Source: Wolbachia endosymbiont (group A) of Anomoia purmunda (lineage in GTDB: Bacteria; Pseudomonadota; Alphaproteobacteria; Rickettsiales; Anaplasmataceae). From it: a stretch of DNA of 64,000 bases. Location: NCBI RefSeq assembly GCF_947251545.1, contig NZ_OX366362.1, positions 620,001 to 684,000 of the forward strand, written 5' to 3'. Below the pieces are notes generated by a model. It did not search any database. It was not told the origin of the DNA and saw only the letters and a list, made by a program, of their open reading frames with translations. Below are positions 9,931-20,500 of this stretch, piece after piece. The position numbers and the translations under genes were made by a program. Position 1 is the stretch's first letter. Every line of letters begins with the position of its first letter.

Positions 9931-10607
9931 TCACAACAGCCTATTTTCCTTGCAACTAAAATAGCTACTGAGTGTAATAATAATGTGATCTATTAATTCT
10001 ATTCCTATACTTTGGCAAGCTTCTGCTAGTTGTCTAGTGAGAGATATATCGCTATTTGAAGGTTGTGTATCTCCGCTTGGATGATTGTGAGATATTACGA
10101 TGGATGTTGAACCAATCAAAAGTGCGCGCTTGATGATCTCTCTGACATAAAGAGGAGTTTGATCTACTGTACCAATATTTTGCAGGTCTTCCGCTATTAG
10201 ACGATACTTTTTATTCATATAGATGACGCGAAAATTTTCCTTATTGAGGCTTCCTATACTTATTCTTAAATAATCAAGCAATTTTTCCCAGTTATCGATT
10301 ACAGGCAGGTTTTTTATTTCTTCCCTTGCAGAGCGAACGAAGGCTTGTTTTACACAAAAGATGGCAGATATCGCTGCATTGCTGACACCATCAACGTTTT
10401 GCAACGCTTCCAGGTCAGCATTAAAAACTTTATTCAAACTGCCAAAATTTTCTATCAAACTCTTTGCCACCGGTTTTACATCAATTCTACTGTATGCTGA
10501 ATATAAAATGTGCTCTAAAACTTCATAATCAAGTAATGATTGTCCATTATCTAAAATAATTTCTCTCTCAGGCGCTTTCTATGCCCCTTTTTGTAATTTT
10601 TCATCAT
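9931..10607 (-). pseudogene. radC: Frameshifted phage-type radC
   Basis: RadC/MPN+ (JAB) family protein, often phage- or island-borne; its biochemical role is unsettled. The main frame (10470 down to 9931) holds the UPF0758 HhH-like part and the JAMM motif HNHPSGDTQPSNSD. The true N-terminus is in another frame: ATG at 10607 or 10604 reads MKNYKKGHRKRLRE, the usual RadC start, then slips near 10565-10570 in a GAGAGAG run into ILDNGQSLLDYEVLEHIL. So one small indel breaks the gene. An intact paralogue is at 62727. The 140 bp upstream hold no gene I can see. Confidence 0.8.
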
Positions 10608-10753
10608 CAATGAATTGCTTATCTCTTGTATAATAAGAAATTAGATTTTTAAGTAAAATATTTAATAAAGCGCATGATGCACAATTGTAAGAACATTCAT
10701 TTTTAAAGACAGCAAATGGTGTCATGAAAGTAGCTAACGCGAGCTCTACGTCA

Positions 10754-10830
10754 GCCAGGCTTGAGCGACCGTAAGACGGTAGTATTATAACATACGTAGA
10801 TATCAAGGTACTCAAGCCTATCCTTCGAGA
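10754..10830 (+). ncRNA. Structured left end of IS110 copy 1, candidate guide (bridge) RNA region
   Basis: AGGCTTGAG (10757-10765) pairs with CTCAAGCCT (10811-10819). Inside lies the hairpin ACCGTAAGACGGT (10768-10780). IS110 elements are known to encode a bridge RNA in a non-coding end; that this region makes one is inference from structure and position only. Confidence 0.35.
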
Positions 10831-10908
10831 CGTTTGAATAGTTGTTTGGGACATATATATGCACCCGTTTACAATCTTAAATTTTAACTTAAACTCTCGA
10901 GGTTCTTT

Positions 10909-11856
10909 ATGGTTACATCTTATCAAAATTTTATTGGCATTGATATCGGAAAACTTGAATTTGTTACTGCAGTTAATGAACAAAAAGGTGTCATCAAATT
11001 TGACAATAGTTGTGTTGGTTGGAAACAATTCTACCAAAAATTTTCAAATATCTTGCCCAACTCCATGGTAATTTTAGAAGCTACAGGAGGTTATGAGCTT
11101 GGCTTATTGTATTTTCTTATTGATAGAAACATTGCTGTGCATCGTGCTAATACTCGTCAAGTTAAAAACTTCATTCTATCTCATGGAACTTTGGCAAAGA
11201 CCGACAGTCTTGATGCAAAAGCGCTTGCCCAATATGGTTCTGAGCGTTGTGGACATCTGCAGCTATTTACACCTATCTCAAAAGAACAAACCACCTTGTT
11301 TGCACTTTGTCAGCGTCGTGACGATATTACGAAAATGCTTGTTCAAGAGAAGAATAGGCTAAAAACTCCTGGAAATGATTACATTAAGGAAAGTTGTCAA
11401 CAAGCTATTGAATTCCTCAACAACCAGGTAGAAAAGCTTGATCAAGCTATACAAAAAATAGTCAATGAAAATCCTGAATTGCAACGATGCCAAAAAATTC
11501 TTGAAACAGTCCCTGGAATAGGTAGAAAAACCTCTCAATGTTTATTGTGTCTCATACCGGAACTTGGTTCTTTAAATAAAAGGCAAATTGCAAGCCTTGC
11601 AGGTGTTGCGCCTCATCCTAAGGAAAGTGGTAAAGCTATTGGCTACCGAAGGATTATAGGTGGAAGAAGTAACGTTCGTTCAAAGCTTTTTACAGCTGCC
11701 ATGGCTGCTGCAAGGTCCAAATCTGCACTTGGTGCCTTTTATTCTAAGCTTATTGAAAGTGGTAAGAAAAAGATGGTGGCTATAACAGCTCTAATGCGTA
11801 AAATAATAGTGATTGCTAATGCAAGGCTTAAAGAAGCAGTTAATTTGCATATTTAA
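10909..11856 (+). CDS. IS110-family DEDD transposase (recombinase)
   Basis: 315 residues. The N-terminal RuvC-like DEDD domain shows Asp in GIDIGKLEF, Glu in EATGGYE and the Asp pair in KTDSLDAKALAQ. The C-terminal Tnp_20 domain contains the helix-hairpin-helix-like VPGIGRKTSQ and the APHPKESGK stretch, whose Ser is the likely nucleophile. IS110 recombinases act with a structured RNA from the element's own end. Intact; the protein is identical in copy 2. Confidence 0.93.
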   Translation: MVTSYQNFIGIDIGKLEFVTAVNEQKGVIKFDNSCVGWKQFYQKFSNILPNSMVILEATGGYELGLLYFLIDRNIAVHRANTRQVKNFILSHGTLAKTDSLDAKALAQYGSERCGHLQLFTPISKEQTTLFALCQRRDDITKMLVQEKNRLKTPGNDYIKESCQQAIEFLNNQVEKLDQAIQKIVNENPELQRCQKILETVPGIGRKTSQCLLCLIPELGSLNKRQIASLAGVAPHPKESGKAIGYRRIIGGRSNVRSKLFTAAMAAARSKSALGAFYSKLIESGKKKMVAITALMRKIIVIANARLKEAVNLHI

Positions 11857-11883
11857 AAATTTACATAGCAATAACTGAAATTG

Positions 11884-11932
11884 GTTAATGAATATGCGCG
11901 TCCACACACATTAAAAGCGCATATTCATTAAC
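11884..11932. other. 16 bp stem-loop in the right end of IS110 copy 1
   Basis: GTTAATGAATATGCGC (11884-11899) and its exact complement (11917-11932) flank a 17-base loop, 27 bp after the transposase stop. It could be a terminator-like structure or part of an element RNA. Conserved in copy 2 at 52387-52435. Confidence 0.7.
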
Positions 11933-12057
11933 TTAAGCAGAAATTGCTGTGGTGGCTGTTTGATACAAAATTCTGTTTCTATAACAAATGGGTTTTTATT
12001 GCCCATATGAAGTTGCAAAACTACAAATAAAAAATTTTTAAAAAAACATAGTTGATA

Positions 12058-13821
12058 CCACTATCGGCTGCAGAGTTAGCACAAATAGCTGCAAGTGGTG
12101 GCCAACTTGGTGTTGAAAAGGAAGAGCTACTCGGATTTACAACAACAGTGGCTAAAATGTCTACAGCATTTGATATGTCTGCAGAAGAAGCAGGTGATTC
12201 TATAGCTAAGCTTGCTAATGTTTATGGGATTAAAGTAGCAGGTATGGAAAGAGTAGGTAATATTATAAACCACCTTTCAGATAATAGTGCTGCTAAAGCA
12301 GGAGATATGGTTAAAGCATTAGCTATAGTTGGTGGTAGTGCAAAACAGTTTGGTCTTGATATTAAGGAAACAAGTAGTTTAGTAAATGCCTTTATTAGTT
12401 TAGGCAAACAACCGGCAAAAGCTGCTACTGCAATAAATGCTCTACTTAGCAAACTTCAGACCGCTGAGGGACAGAGCAAAGAGTTCAAAGCAGCATTGGA
12501 AGACATGGGAATAACTGCTGAAGAGATGACACAAAGGATTAGCGAAAATGGCCAAGACGGACTACTTTATTTTTTTGAAACTCTGGAGAAGGTAGATAAA
12601 CAGGAACGTTCGCAAATCCTTCTCAATCTCTTTGGTCAAGAATATCAGGATGATATTGCATTACTAGTTGGAAGCTTAAAGAATTATAAAGATGCCATAA
12701 ATCAGTTAGCTGACGAGAAAAAATTTGAAAAGTCCATGCAAAAAGAATTTGATAATCGTGCAGCAACTACAGCAAATAATTTACGACTACTGAGAAATGC
12801 GATAGCGGAAGTAGGAATGAATTTGGGCTCAGTAATGCTACCTCCTTTAAAGTGGGTAAGTAGTCTTTTAAGAGAGATAACTAACCCCATAGCTCGGTTT
12901 GCAGAAAAGTTTCCAGTTATTACTACAGGAATAATGAGTGTCATAGCAGCACTAATAGGTCTTAAAGTTCTAGCAGTAAGTGGTGGTTATGCATGGAATC
13001 TGATTAGAGGTGGAATGTTAACTTTTTCGGTTATTTTGCATGGGGTAGTTAAGCCAGCACTGATATCATTATCGTCATATGCTATTCCAGCGGTAATTAC
13101 TGGGCTGAGTGTTTTAAAAGCTACAACTTTGAGCTTAGCAACGAAAGCTTTTCCTCTACTATCATTAGCTCTTTCTGCAGTAGTAGGAGGATTTAGGATC
13201 TTAACAGCAGCAATGATAAGTAATCCTATAGGAGCAGTTATTGCTGCAATTGCAACTGGTGCAACACTTATTATAACTAACTGGCAAAAGGTAAAGAACT
13301 TTTTCTCTAGCATCTGGGAATACATAAAATCGATAATAAAACCCATTGGAGAGATGTTTTCATGGCTGGGAAATACTGTTAGTAGTATATTTGGAAAAGT
13401 ATTTGAAAACAGTCCGCTGAAAGAATTTGAAAAAAGAAAAAGTATTGTTACTGAAATAAAAGCAGTCCATACTCCCCTTAAGAGCAGCATTCTCAGCAAT
13501 GGAAATCCTTTGTTGAATAACAGTATAATTAAAGAAATATCTGAGAGAAGAAAGAATAATATAAAAGTCAAAAGCCTTATTGAGGAGAAAAAGTCTACAG
13601 AGAGCGATAATGATAAGATATTTGCAGACTTTGCAAGGAGTAAGTTTGAAAATAAAGAACAAAAAACTATGAATAAAACTCAGAACATCACTAATAATTA
13701 CACTATCAGCATTAAAGCAGAGCCAAATCAAGATGTTCGTAGTCTTGCAGATGAAGTAATAAAAAGGATAAGAGAAAAGTCACGAGATGTTATGTTTGAT
13801 ACGGTAGATCCCATTTACTGA
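12058..13821 (+). pseudogene. Phage WO tail tape measure protein, 5'-truncated
   Basis: About 588 codons of a P2-type tape measure protein (TIGR01760-like) that sets tail length. It begins abruptly at IPLSAAELAQIAASGG, exactly where the IS110 right end stops; the only upstream start-like codon (TTG at 12052) lies inside the IS. The rest contains the conserved N-terminal-half core, hydrophobic stretches at about residues 290-400 and a charged C-terminus. The stop overlaps the gpU start by 1 base. The missing 5' part is not in the window. Not expected to work. Confidence 0.88.
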
Positions 13822-14165
13822 TGCTATCCCTTGGTCCATATAAAATTTCCCCAACGAGTTTAAAGTATAGCAAAGAGAAGCGTTGGAGTGTGGTTGAGTG
13901 TATTGGTAAGCAATTACTACAGAATATTGGCCAAGGGGCAGAAAATATAGACCTAGAAGGGGTTATTTATCTTAGTAATTTAAGTGAATTAAAGAATATG
14001 AAAGAAGCAGAAGCAAATCAAATACCCCGCACTTTAGTTGATGGCATGGGAAATGTTTTAGGACAATTTGTAATTACTCGTTTTGAAGAAAAGCGAACGT
14101 CATCTTTCCCTTGCGGGTTACCAAAGAAAGTTGAATTTAATTTAAGTTTGAAGCTTTATTCATGA
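13821..14165 (+). CDS. Phage tail protein, gpU-like
   Basis: 114 residues resembling the P2 gpU tail-completion family (FxLG.Y.. start, TLVDGMGNVLGQFVI, EFNLSLKLYS end). It sits in the P2-like order tape measure-U-X-D and overlaps both neighbours by a few bases (TGATG-type junctions), so it belonged to one tail operon. The frame is intact, though neighbours are broken, so it is probably a relic. Codon use is like the rest of the genome. Confidence 0.8.
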   Translation: MLSLGPYKISPTSLKYSKEKRWSVVECIGKQLLQNIGQGAENIDLEGVIYLSNLSELKNMKEAEANQIPRTLVDGMGNVLGQFVITRFEEKRTSSFPCGLPKKVEFNLSLKLYS

Positions 14166-14369
14166 CTATATATTATTCGACAAAAGCAAATGATATATAG
14201 GACTATATTTGCTGGAAGCACTATGGATTTACTTCAGGGGCAGTAGAAATAGTATTAGAAGAAAACCCCGGACTTGCAGAATACGGAATTTTTACCAGCG
14301 GGGCTAAAAATCAAGCTGCCTGTAATTGAGAAACCTCTACAGAAATCAACTTTAAAAATTTGGGGGTAA
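14162..14369 (+). pseudogene. Phage tail protein gpX-like, broken twice
   Basis: Starts ATGA-overlapped with gpU: MTIYYSTKANDI, then an in-frame TAG at 14198-14200, then DYICWKHYGFTSG...NPGLAEYGIF, then a one-base loss in a T run near 14293, after which LKIKLPVIEKPLQK continues in the next frame to TAA at 14367-14369. This is the small LysM-like gpX protein expected between gpU and gpD, inactivated by a nonsense change and a frameshift. Confidence 0.8.
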
Positions 14370-14370
14370 A

Positions 14371-15321
14371 ATGCAACCAGAGTTTGTCATTGAAGGGTAT
14401 GAATTAACAAAAGACCGCTTAGTGTCAATGCATATTACTGATGAATCAGGGACTATAGAAGATGTAGTTGAAATATGCGTTGATTACAGGGATGATAACA
14501 TAAAGGTTCCAAAGGAGCTGAAAATTGCTTTGGGATATAGAGAAACAGGAGTACTGCCCATAGGTGTATATACAGTCAATGAAATTATGGTACAGAGTCC
14601 ACCACAAATCTTAACAATTAAAGCTCATGCAACAAACTTAATGATATCACTAAAGGAAAAAGTATCTAGAGCATGGGACCAGATTACACTGGGTGATTTA
14701 GTCAAAGAAATAGCAAATAAACATGGATATGGGTACAAAGTTGCTGAAGAATTTAAAGATATATTGATACCACACATTGATCAGACTGAAGAAAGTGATA
14801 TAAATTTGTTAACTAGAATAGCTATAGAGCGGGAAGCCATGGCAAAATTAGCAGGAGGATATATATTGTTTATTCCAAAAGGTGCAGCAAAATCAGCAAC
14901 AGGAAAAGCTTTAGGAACAACGACTATTAGACCTCGAGATACAATCAATTGGAAAGTGCATTTTACTGTACGTGATAAATATAATTCAGTGATAGCAAAA
15001 TGGCATAGCTATGAAAAGGGAGAGCAGATATCAGAAACAGTAGGTAGCGGTGAACCAAGTTACACTATACAAACAGTTTACCCAAATGCAGAATCAGCAA
15101 TTAGTGCAGCAAGTGCCAAATTTAAGCAACTACAGCGTAACAATGAGACTTTAGAAATGACAATACCAGGTAATCCAGAATTATTTGCAGAGGCAAAACT
15201 TAATCTTGTAGGGTTTAATCAAGATATAGATGGTGAATGGGTAATTGATAGAGCAGAACATACCTTGAATAGTTCAGGATATTGTACTGCATTAACGGCG
15301 TCTTTGAGTAATTATGTTTAA
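14371..15321 (+). CDS. Phage late control protein gpD-like
   Basis: 316 residues of the P2 gpD / tail hub family (structurally related to VgrG and gp27). The order directly after gpX and the family-like features (APL-type start region, WDQITLGDLVKEIANKHGY, EWVIDRAEHTLNSSGYCTAL end) support the call. Frame intact, 1 bp after the gpX stop. With its partners broken it cannot build a tail here, unless another WO copy supplies them. Confidence 0.82.
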   Translation: MQPEFVIEGYELTKDRLVSMHITDESGTIEDVVEICVDYRDDNIKVPKELKIALGYRETGVLPIGVYTVNEIMVQSPPQILTIKAHATNLMISLKEKVSRAWDQITLGDLVKEIANKHGYGYKVAEEFKDILIPHIDQTEESDINLLTRIAIEREAMAKLAGGYILFIPKGAAKSATGKALGTTTIRPRDTINWKVHFTVRDKYNSVIAKWHSYEKGEQISETVGSGEPSYTIQTVYPNAESAISAASAKFKQLQRNNETLEMTIPGNPELFAEAKLNLVGFNQDIDGEWVIDRAEHTLNSSGYCTALTASLSNYV

Positions 15322-15357
15322 GAGAAAGTAAGTAAATTGCTGATTTAATGTGAAAAA

Positions 15358-15888
15358 ATGTTGAACATGAATAAGTTAGATCTAGATGCAAAAAATAAGT
15401 TACATTTTTTGTGGTTTATAGTGTTAGTAATATGTGTTGTTATTACCTATTGCTATATGAAGGCAAAAGCTACAGGTAATTATAAAACAATATTACACAT
15501 TGCTTCTCAAAATTGTAATTTAGAAGTTGTGAAGTTCTCAGTAAAAAATTTATTAGACATTGATACACGAATTCCTGAATTAACAGCTTTGCATTATGCT
15601 TCAGGAGGAGGATGTTTGAAAATTGTCAAATTTTTGATAAATGAAGGAATTAACGTCAACATTATCAATACGTATGGAAGTACAGCACTTCATAGTGCTT
15701 CATATCAAGGAGATCTGGAGATTATTAAGTTTTTACTGCAGAAAGGTGCAAACCCTACAATCAGAAATGAAGATGGGAAAAACCCAAGAGATGTAGCTGT
15801 ACTAAGATCACGGCACAATAAAGATAAACCATACGATAAAATTATACACTTGCTCTATGATGCTGAAAAGCAGCACGAATCTAAGTAG
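15358..15888 (+). CDS. Membrane-anchored ankyrin repeat protein
   Basis: 176 residues. One N-terminal hydrophobic helix (about 18-36), then three to four ankyrin repeats (ITALHYASGGGCLKIVKFLI, GSTALHSASYQGDLEIIKFLL, GKNPRDVAVL). Ankyrin genes often sit just after gpD in WO prophages, and this one follows it by 36 bp. The repeats suggest protein-protein binding, possibly with host proteins; the target is unknown. Confidence 0.8.
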   Translation: MLNMNKLDLDAKNKLHFLWFIVLVICVVITYCYMKAKATGNYKTILHIASQNCNLEVVKFSVKNLLDIDTRIPELTALHYASGGGCLKIVKFLINEGINVNIINTYGSTALHSASYQGDLEIIKFLLQKGANPTIRNEDGKNPRDVAVLRSRHNKDKPYDKIIHLLYDAEKQHESK

Positions 15889-15951
15889 TAATATTTCATA
15901 ACTGGAAGCAAGAAATAGTTGAAAGTTTTTTATTGTACAATCAGGAGAAAC

Positions 15952-16016
15952 ATGCAAAACCAAAAGATTCCAATAGCAGTAATTGTAACGATGTTAATAC
16001 AGACGGTAGCGGCGAT
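15952..16016 (+). pseudogene. N-terminal stub of a small membrane gene cut by IS4 copy B
   Basis: ATG at 15952 with AGGAGA 4 bases upstream reads MQNQKIPIAVIVTMLIQTVAAI, then runs into the IS4 left end at 16017. One hydrophobic segment. Position after gpD/ankyrin would suit a small phage membrane protein such as a holin, but that is a guess. The remainder is not found downstream of the IS. Confidence 0.6.
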
Positions 16017-17322
16017 CATACGCGTCAAGTTAAGGAAAAGTGTAAGTAAAATTGATAGAGTGAAGGAAAAGAATAAGGTATAAGTTCTCTTGGATATGTG
16101 AATGAGAGAACTTACAATGGACAGAATAGCTTGCTTATCAAAAGACCTCAATGAATTCTTTAATGAAAAAGCAGACGAAATATCAATTGCAGTAGGTTTT
16201 ATAAAAAGAAAGAGAAAACTTAATGGCTCATCATTCATAAAAGCTATGGTTTTTGGTAACATAGGAGTTGGTGATTGCAGCATAGAAACAATGTGCCAAT
16301 TGCTAAATGAAGACTCGATAGAAATTACAAAACAGGGTTTGGATTATATTAGCCTGCCCAGTAGCATGGAAGATATGTACAAAGGATATGGGAGTAGCTA
16401 TAGAGATTGTGAGAGTAATACCAAATCAGGAATAAAGCTGCAGTTAGTCTTTGATTACCTGAACCAAGCGCTAGATAAGTTAAATTTAATAGAAGGAATA
16501 AGGTCGGATCAAGGTTATAGGGATTATCTGAACGGTTTATCAGCCAATGATTTGCTAATATTTGATTTGTGCTACTTTGTGCCTAGTTCTTTTAAACAGA
16601 TTGATGAAGCAGGTGCATATTTTGTTAGTCGTTATAAGTCTGATACCAATATATATGATATAGAAACAAATCAAAAAATAGAGTTGTTGGAATGTTTAGA
16701 AGGTCAATCCCTTCTAGAGATGGAAGTGCTATTAGGAAAAGAAGTAAAAATTAAAGTGAGAATTATATGTCAAAAATTAACTGAAGAACAGTCTATAATT
16801 AGAAGAAGGGCTAATAAGTTAGCAAAATCACATGGATATACATCTTCTCAAAAGAATCAAAAATTGCTGGATTGGTCGATATTCATAACTAACGTTCCAG
16901 AGAGTAAAATCAGCGCTGAACAAGTATTAACAGTTTACAGGGTAAGATGGCAGATTGAATTATTATTTAAATTGTATAAGAGTCACATCAGGCTTGACGA
17001 ACTTAAAGGAAAACCATACAGAGTATTATGTGAACTATACGCTAAATTGTGCGCAATTCTTATATTTCATGGAATAGTTGGTTGTATAAAACTGAAAGAG
17101 AATACAGAGCTGAGTTTAACAAAGGCATTCATTGAATTAAAAAGAAGGATTAGGGAGTTGTTTTTAGCGTTAAGCAGTAAAATTAATAATTTGAGAATTT
17201 TCCTGAAAAAACTTACCACAGACTGGTCACAATTTTCTGTGAAAGATAGATATAGAAAAACTAGAGTATCCACCTTAAGTTCATTGAATTTTCTTACCCT
17301 TTTCCTTAACTTGACGCGTATG
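16017..17322 (+). mobile_element. IS4-family element, copy B (internally deleted)
   Basis: 1306 bp with both terminal inverted repeats but a 135 bp internal deletion plus a 3 bp loss. There is no target duplication: the left flank ends GTAGCGGCGAT, the right flank begins GTCATAAGGG. So the flanks were rearranged after insertion, or the copy is a recombination product. Confidence 0.92.
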
Positions 17323-17352
17323 GTCATAAGGGAACCAGTGTCAGCTACTTGA
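16102..17352 (+). pseudogene. IS4 transposase, catalytic Asp deleted (copy B)
   Basis: 416 codons. In-frame loss of 45 residues between KQGLD and YISLP removes the first catalytic Asp (KLLDSS), so the enzyme should be inactive. The same deletion is in copy D. The right-end variant lacks the stop seen in copies A and E, so the frame runs on into the flank. One Arg codon of a run is also lost (RRRA versus RRRRA). Confidence 0.88.
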
Positions 17353-17548
17353 ATGACACCATATGGGTGCAATCTTTCTACACTCCCTCTTTTGTCATCC
17401 CAGTGCCTTGACTACTTGGATTCAGAACATACTAAATTATAAAAATTTATCATTTAGTATGAAGAATACTATATAGGAGTAAATGTGTTTCTTTTTGAAT
17501 TTGTAATTTTTCAGAAAGCCCTATATTCTTTAGTTTTACATAGCGAAC

Positions 17549-20500
17549 ATGAAGTCAAAGCATTATCCTGATACAGTAAGTAGTCCTGATTTTTCATCGT
17601 TAGAAAAGGAAATCATAAAATTTTGGCAGGAAAACAAAGTTTTTGAGCGGTCAGTTGAAGAACGTTCCAAGGATAATTGTTTTGTCTTTTACGATGGGCC
17701 TCCGTTTGCAAATGGACTTCCGCATTATGGACATTTACTCACTGGTTTCATCAAAGACGCATTTGCAAGATATCAAACTATGCTTCAAAAAAGTGTTGAA
17801 CGTAGATTTGGCTGGGATTGCCATGGATTGCCGGCTGAGATGGGTGCAGAAAAGGAACTTGGAATATCTGGTAGAACTGAGATAGAGAAGTTTGGTATAG
17901 ATAAATTTAACGATCATTGCCGTACTTCTGTGATGAAATTTTCATCAGAGTGGGAGAAGTATGTAAATAGGCAAGCAAGGTGGGTAGACTTTCACAATGA
18001 CTATAAGACTATGGATAAATCATTCATGGAGTCGGTCATGTGGGCATTCAAGCAGCTTTATGATAAGGGTCTGGTGTATGAATCAGTGCGCGTTGTACCA
18101 TATAGCTGGGCATGCGAAACTCCATTATCTAATTTCGAAACAAGGCTTGATAACGCGTATAGAGAAAAAGTTAGCAAAGCTGTAACTGCTGCATTTGAGC
18201 TTTTAGAAAACCCACAGCAGTTTAAAAGTGTTAAACAAAAATGTAAATTACTTGCTTGGACTACAACTCCTTGGACTCTTCCTAGCAATCTGGCATTGGC
18301 AATAGGAGAGGATATTGAGTATTGTGCAGTGTCAGTCCACCCTTTGATGTCATTCCAGCGCGTGACGCTGGAATCTATTTCTGGATCCCAGTGTCTGTGC
18401 ACTGGGATGACAGGGAGTAGTGAAGGAAGTTCAATGAATGGTGAAATATACATTTTTGCTGAAAGCTACTTAGAGAAATTTATCAGCCACTCTGAACAAA
18501 ACAATATTCCATATGAAAACTGCAATATAAAACTTGAAGCAAATGATCTTGCAGGCCTTTCTTACAAACCACTGTTTGACTATTTTAAAGACACAAAAAA
18601 TGCATTTCGCGTTTTTATTGCTAATTATGTGACGGAAGAAGACGGTACTGGCGTTGTGCATACTGCTCCTGGATTTGGTGAGGAAGATTTTTACCTTTGC
18701 CAAAGCCATGATATTCCAGTTATTTGTCCAATTGATAACAGTGGAAAATTTACTGCTGAAGTTTCAGATTTGGCAGGGGTTCATGTTTTTGATACCAATG
18801 ATACAGTAATAAAAAAATTAAAAGAGCAAGGGAATTGGTTTAAAACTGAGCAATATATTCACAATTATCCACACTGCTGGAGAACTGACACTCCTTTGAT
18901 CTATCGCACTATGCCTTCTTGGTATGTTGCAGTTACAAAATTCAAAAGCAGAATGGTAGAGCTAAATAAGAGAGTTAATTGGATACCAAACCACATTAGA
19001 GATGGTCAATTTGGAAAATGGCTTGAAGGGGCACACGACTGGTCAATTTCACGCAATCGATTCTGGGGTACGCCAATCCCTGTATGGAAATCAGATGATG
19101 CGAGATATCCAAGAGTAGATGTATATGGTTCAATAGAAGAACTGGAGAGAGATTTTAATGTTAAAATAGACGACTTGCACAGACCATTTATCGATACTTT
19201 AACAAGACCAAATCCTGATGACCCAATAGGAAAATCAGTTATGCGCCGTGTACCTGACGTGTTTGACTGCTGGTTTGAATCTGGCTCGATGCCATTTGCG
19301 CAAATCCACTATCCGTTTGAAAATAAAGAGTGGTTTGAATCTGCGGATTTTATCACTGAATACATAGCGCAAACCAGGGGGTGGTTTTATACGCTCTTTG
19401 TATTGTCCACTGCTTTGTTTGATAGGGAACCATTTAAGAACTGCATATGCCACGGTGTTGTTTTGGATGTAAAAGGGCAAAAATTGTCCAAACGTTTGAA
19501 TAACTATGCAGATCCAATGGAGGTTTTTGATAGATACGGTTCTGATGCACTGCGTTTTCTTATGCTTTCTGGATCTATTGTTTGTGGTGGTAATTTGCTA
19601 CTCGATAAAGAAGGAAACTCAATACGAGATGTTCTGAAAAACGTAATAAAACCTATTTGGAACAGTTATCACTTTTTTACTATGTATGCAAATGCAGATG
19701 GAATTAAAGCTGAAGTTTGTAAGGATTATCAAAGTACTATTGATCGCTACATGATTTCCAAATGTTTTGAAGCTGTAGAAAGTATCCGAGCTTCTATGAA
19801 CAGCTATAACTCCCAAGAGGCTTGCAAAATTTTAATGAACTTTTTTGAAGTGTTAAATAATTGGTATATTCGTCGCAGCCGCGAGCGTTTTTGGAAAAGT
19901 GATTTGGATCAGGATAAAACTGATGCTTATAATGTTCTATATACGGTTTTTTATTACATACTAAGAGCTGCAGCTCCTTTGTTGCCACTTATAATAGAGA
20001 ATATATGGCAAGGGCTTAAGTATGAAGAAACATCTGTTCATTTGGCTGATTTCCCACAATTAGAGAAGTTTGATAGTCAGCTCATTGCCAAAATGGATCT
20101 AGTGAGAGAGATATGTAACTCTGCACTCTCTATCAGGAACACTTTTAATATACGTATCAGGCAGCCACTTAGTAGTATGACGATTTATCATCAGTCCTCC
20201 TGCGGTTTTCTTGAAGATGAATATCAAGAGATGATAAAAGATGAGGTAAATGTAAAAGAATTAGAAATAGTGGGTGAGTTGAAAGAAGTTGCATCACTAG
20301 AACTGAAACTAAATTTTCCTATGCTTGGAAAGAGAGTTCCGGAGAAGATTAAGACACTGGTTCAATATGTTAAACAAGGAAAGTGGAAACAAGTTGAATC
20401 CGGTGTCATCCAAGTAGCTGACACTGGGATCCAGACGCAGATTCCAGCGTCACGCGCTGGAATGACAGAAAGAGGTCTCATATTTTTGGGGGACGAGTCA

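Larger units (their letters stand above)
10754..12057 (+). mobile_element. IS110-family insertion sequence, copy 1 (1304 bp)
   Basis: Boundaries come from comparison with copy 2 (52262-53565): identity starts at GCCAGGCTTGAG and stops at CATAGTTGATA, giving 1304 bp in both. There are no long terminal inverted repeats, as expected for IS110. It replaces the 5' part of the phage tape measure gene on its right; the left flank is not phage tail DNA, so a deletion accompanied or followed insertion. Confidence 0.9.

Noticed and set aside
10579..11037. 152-residue minus-strand ORF (and its mirror at 53282-53584)
   Set aside because: Antisense to the IS110 left end and transposase; a shadow of the element.
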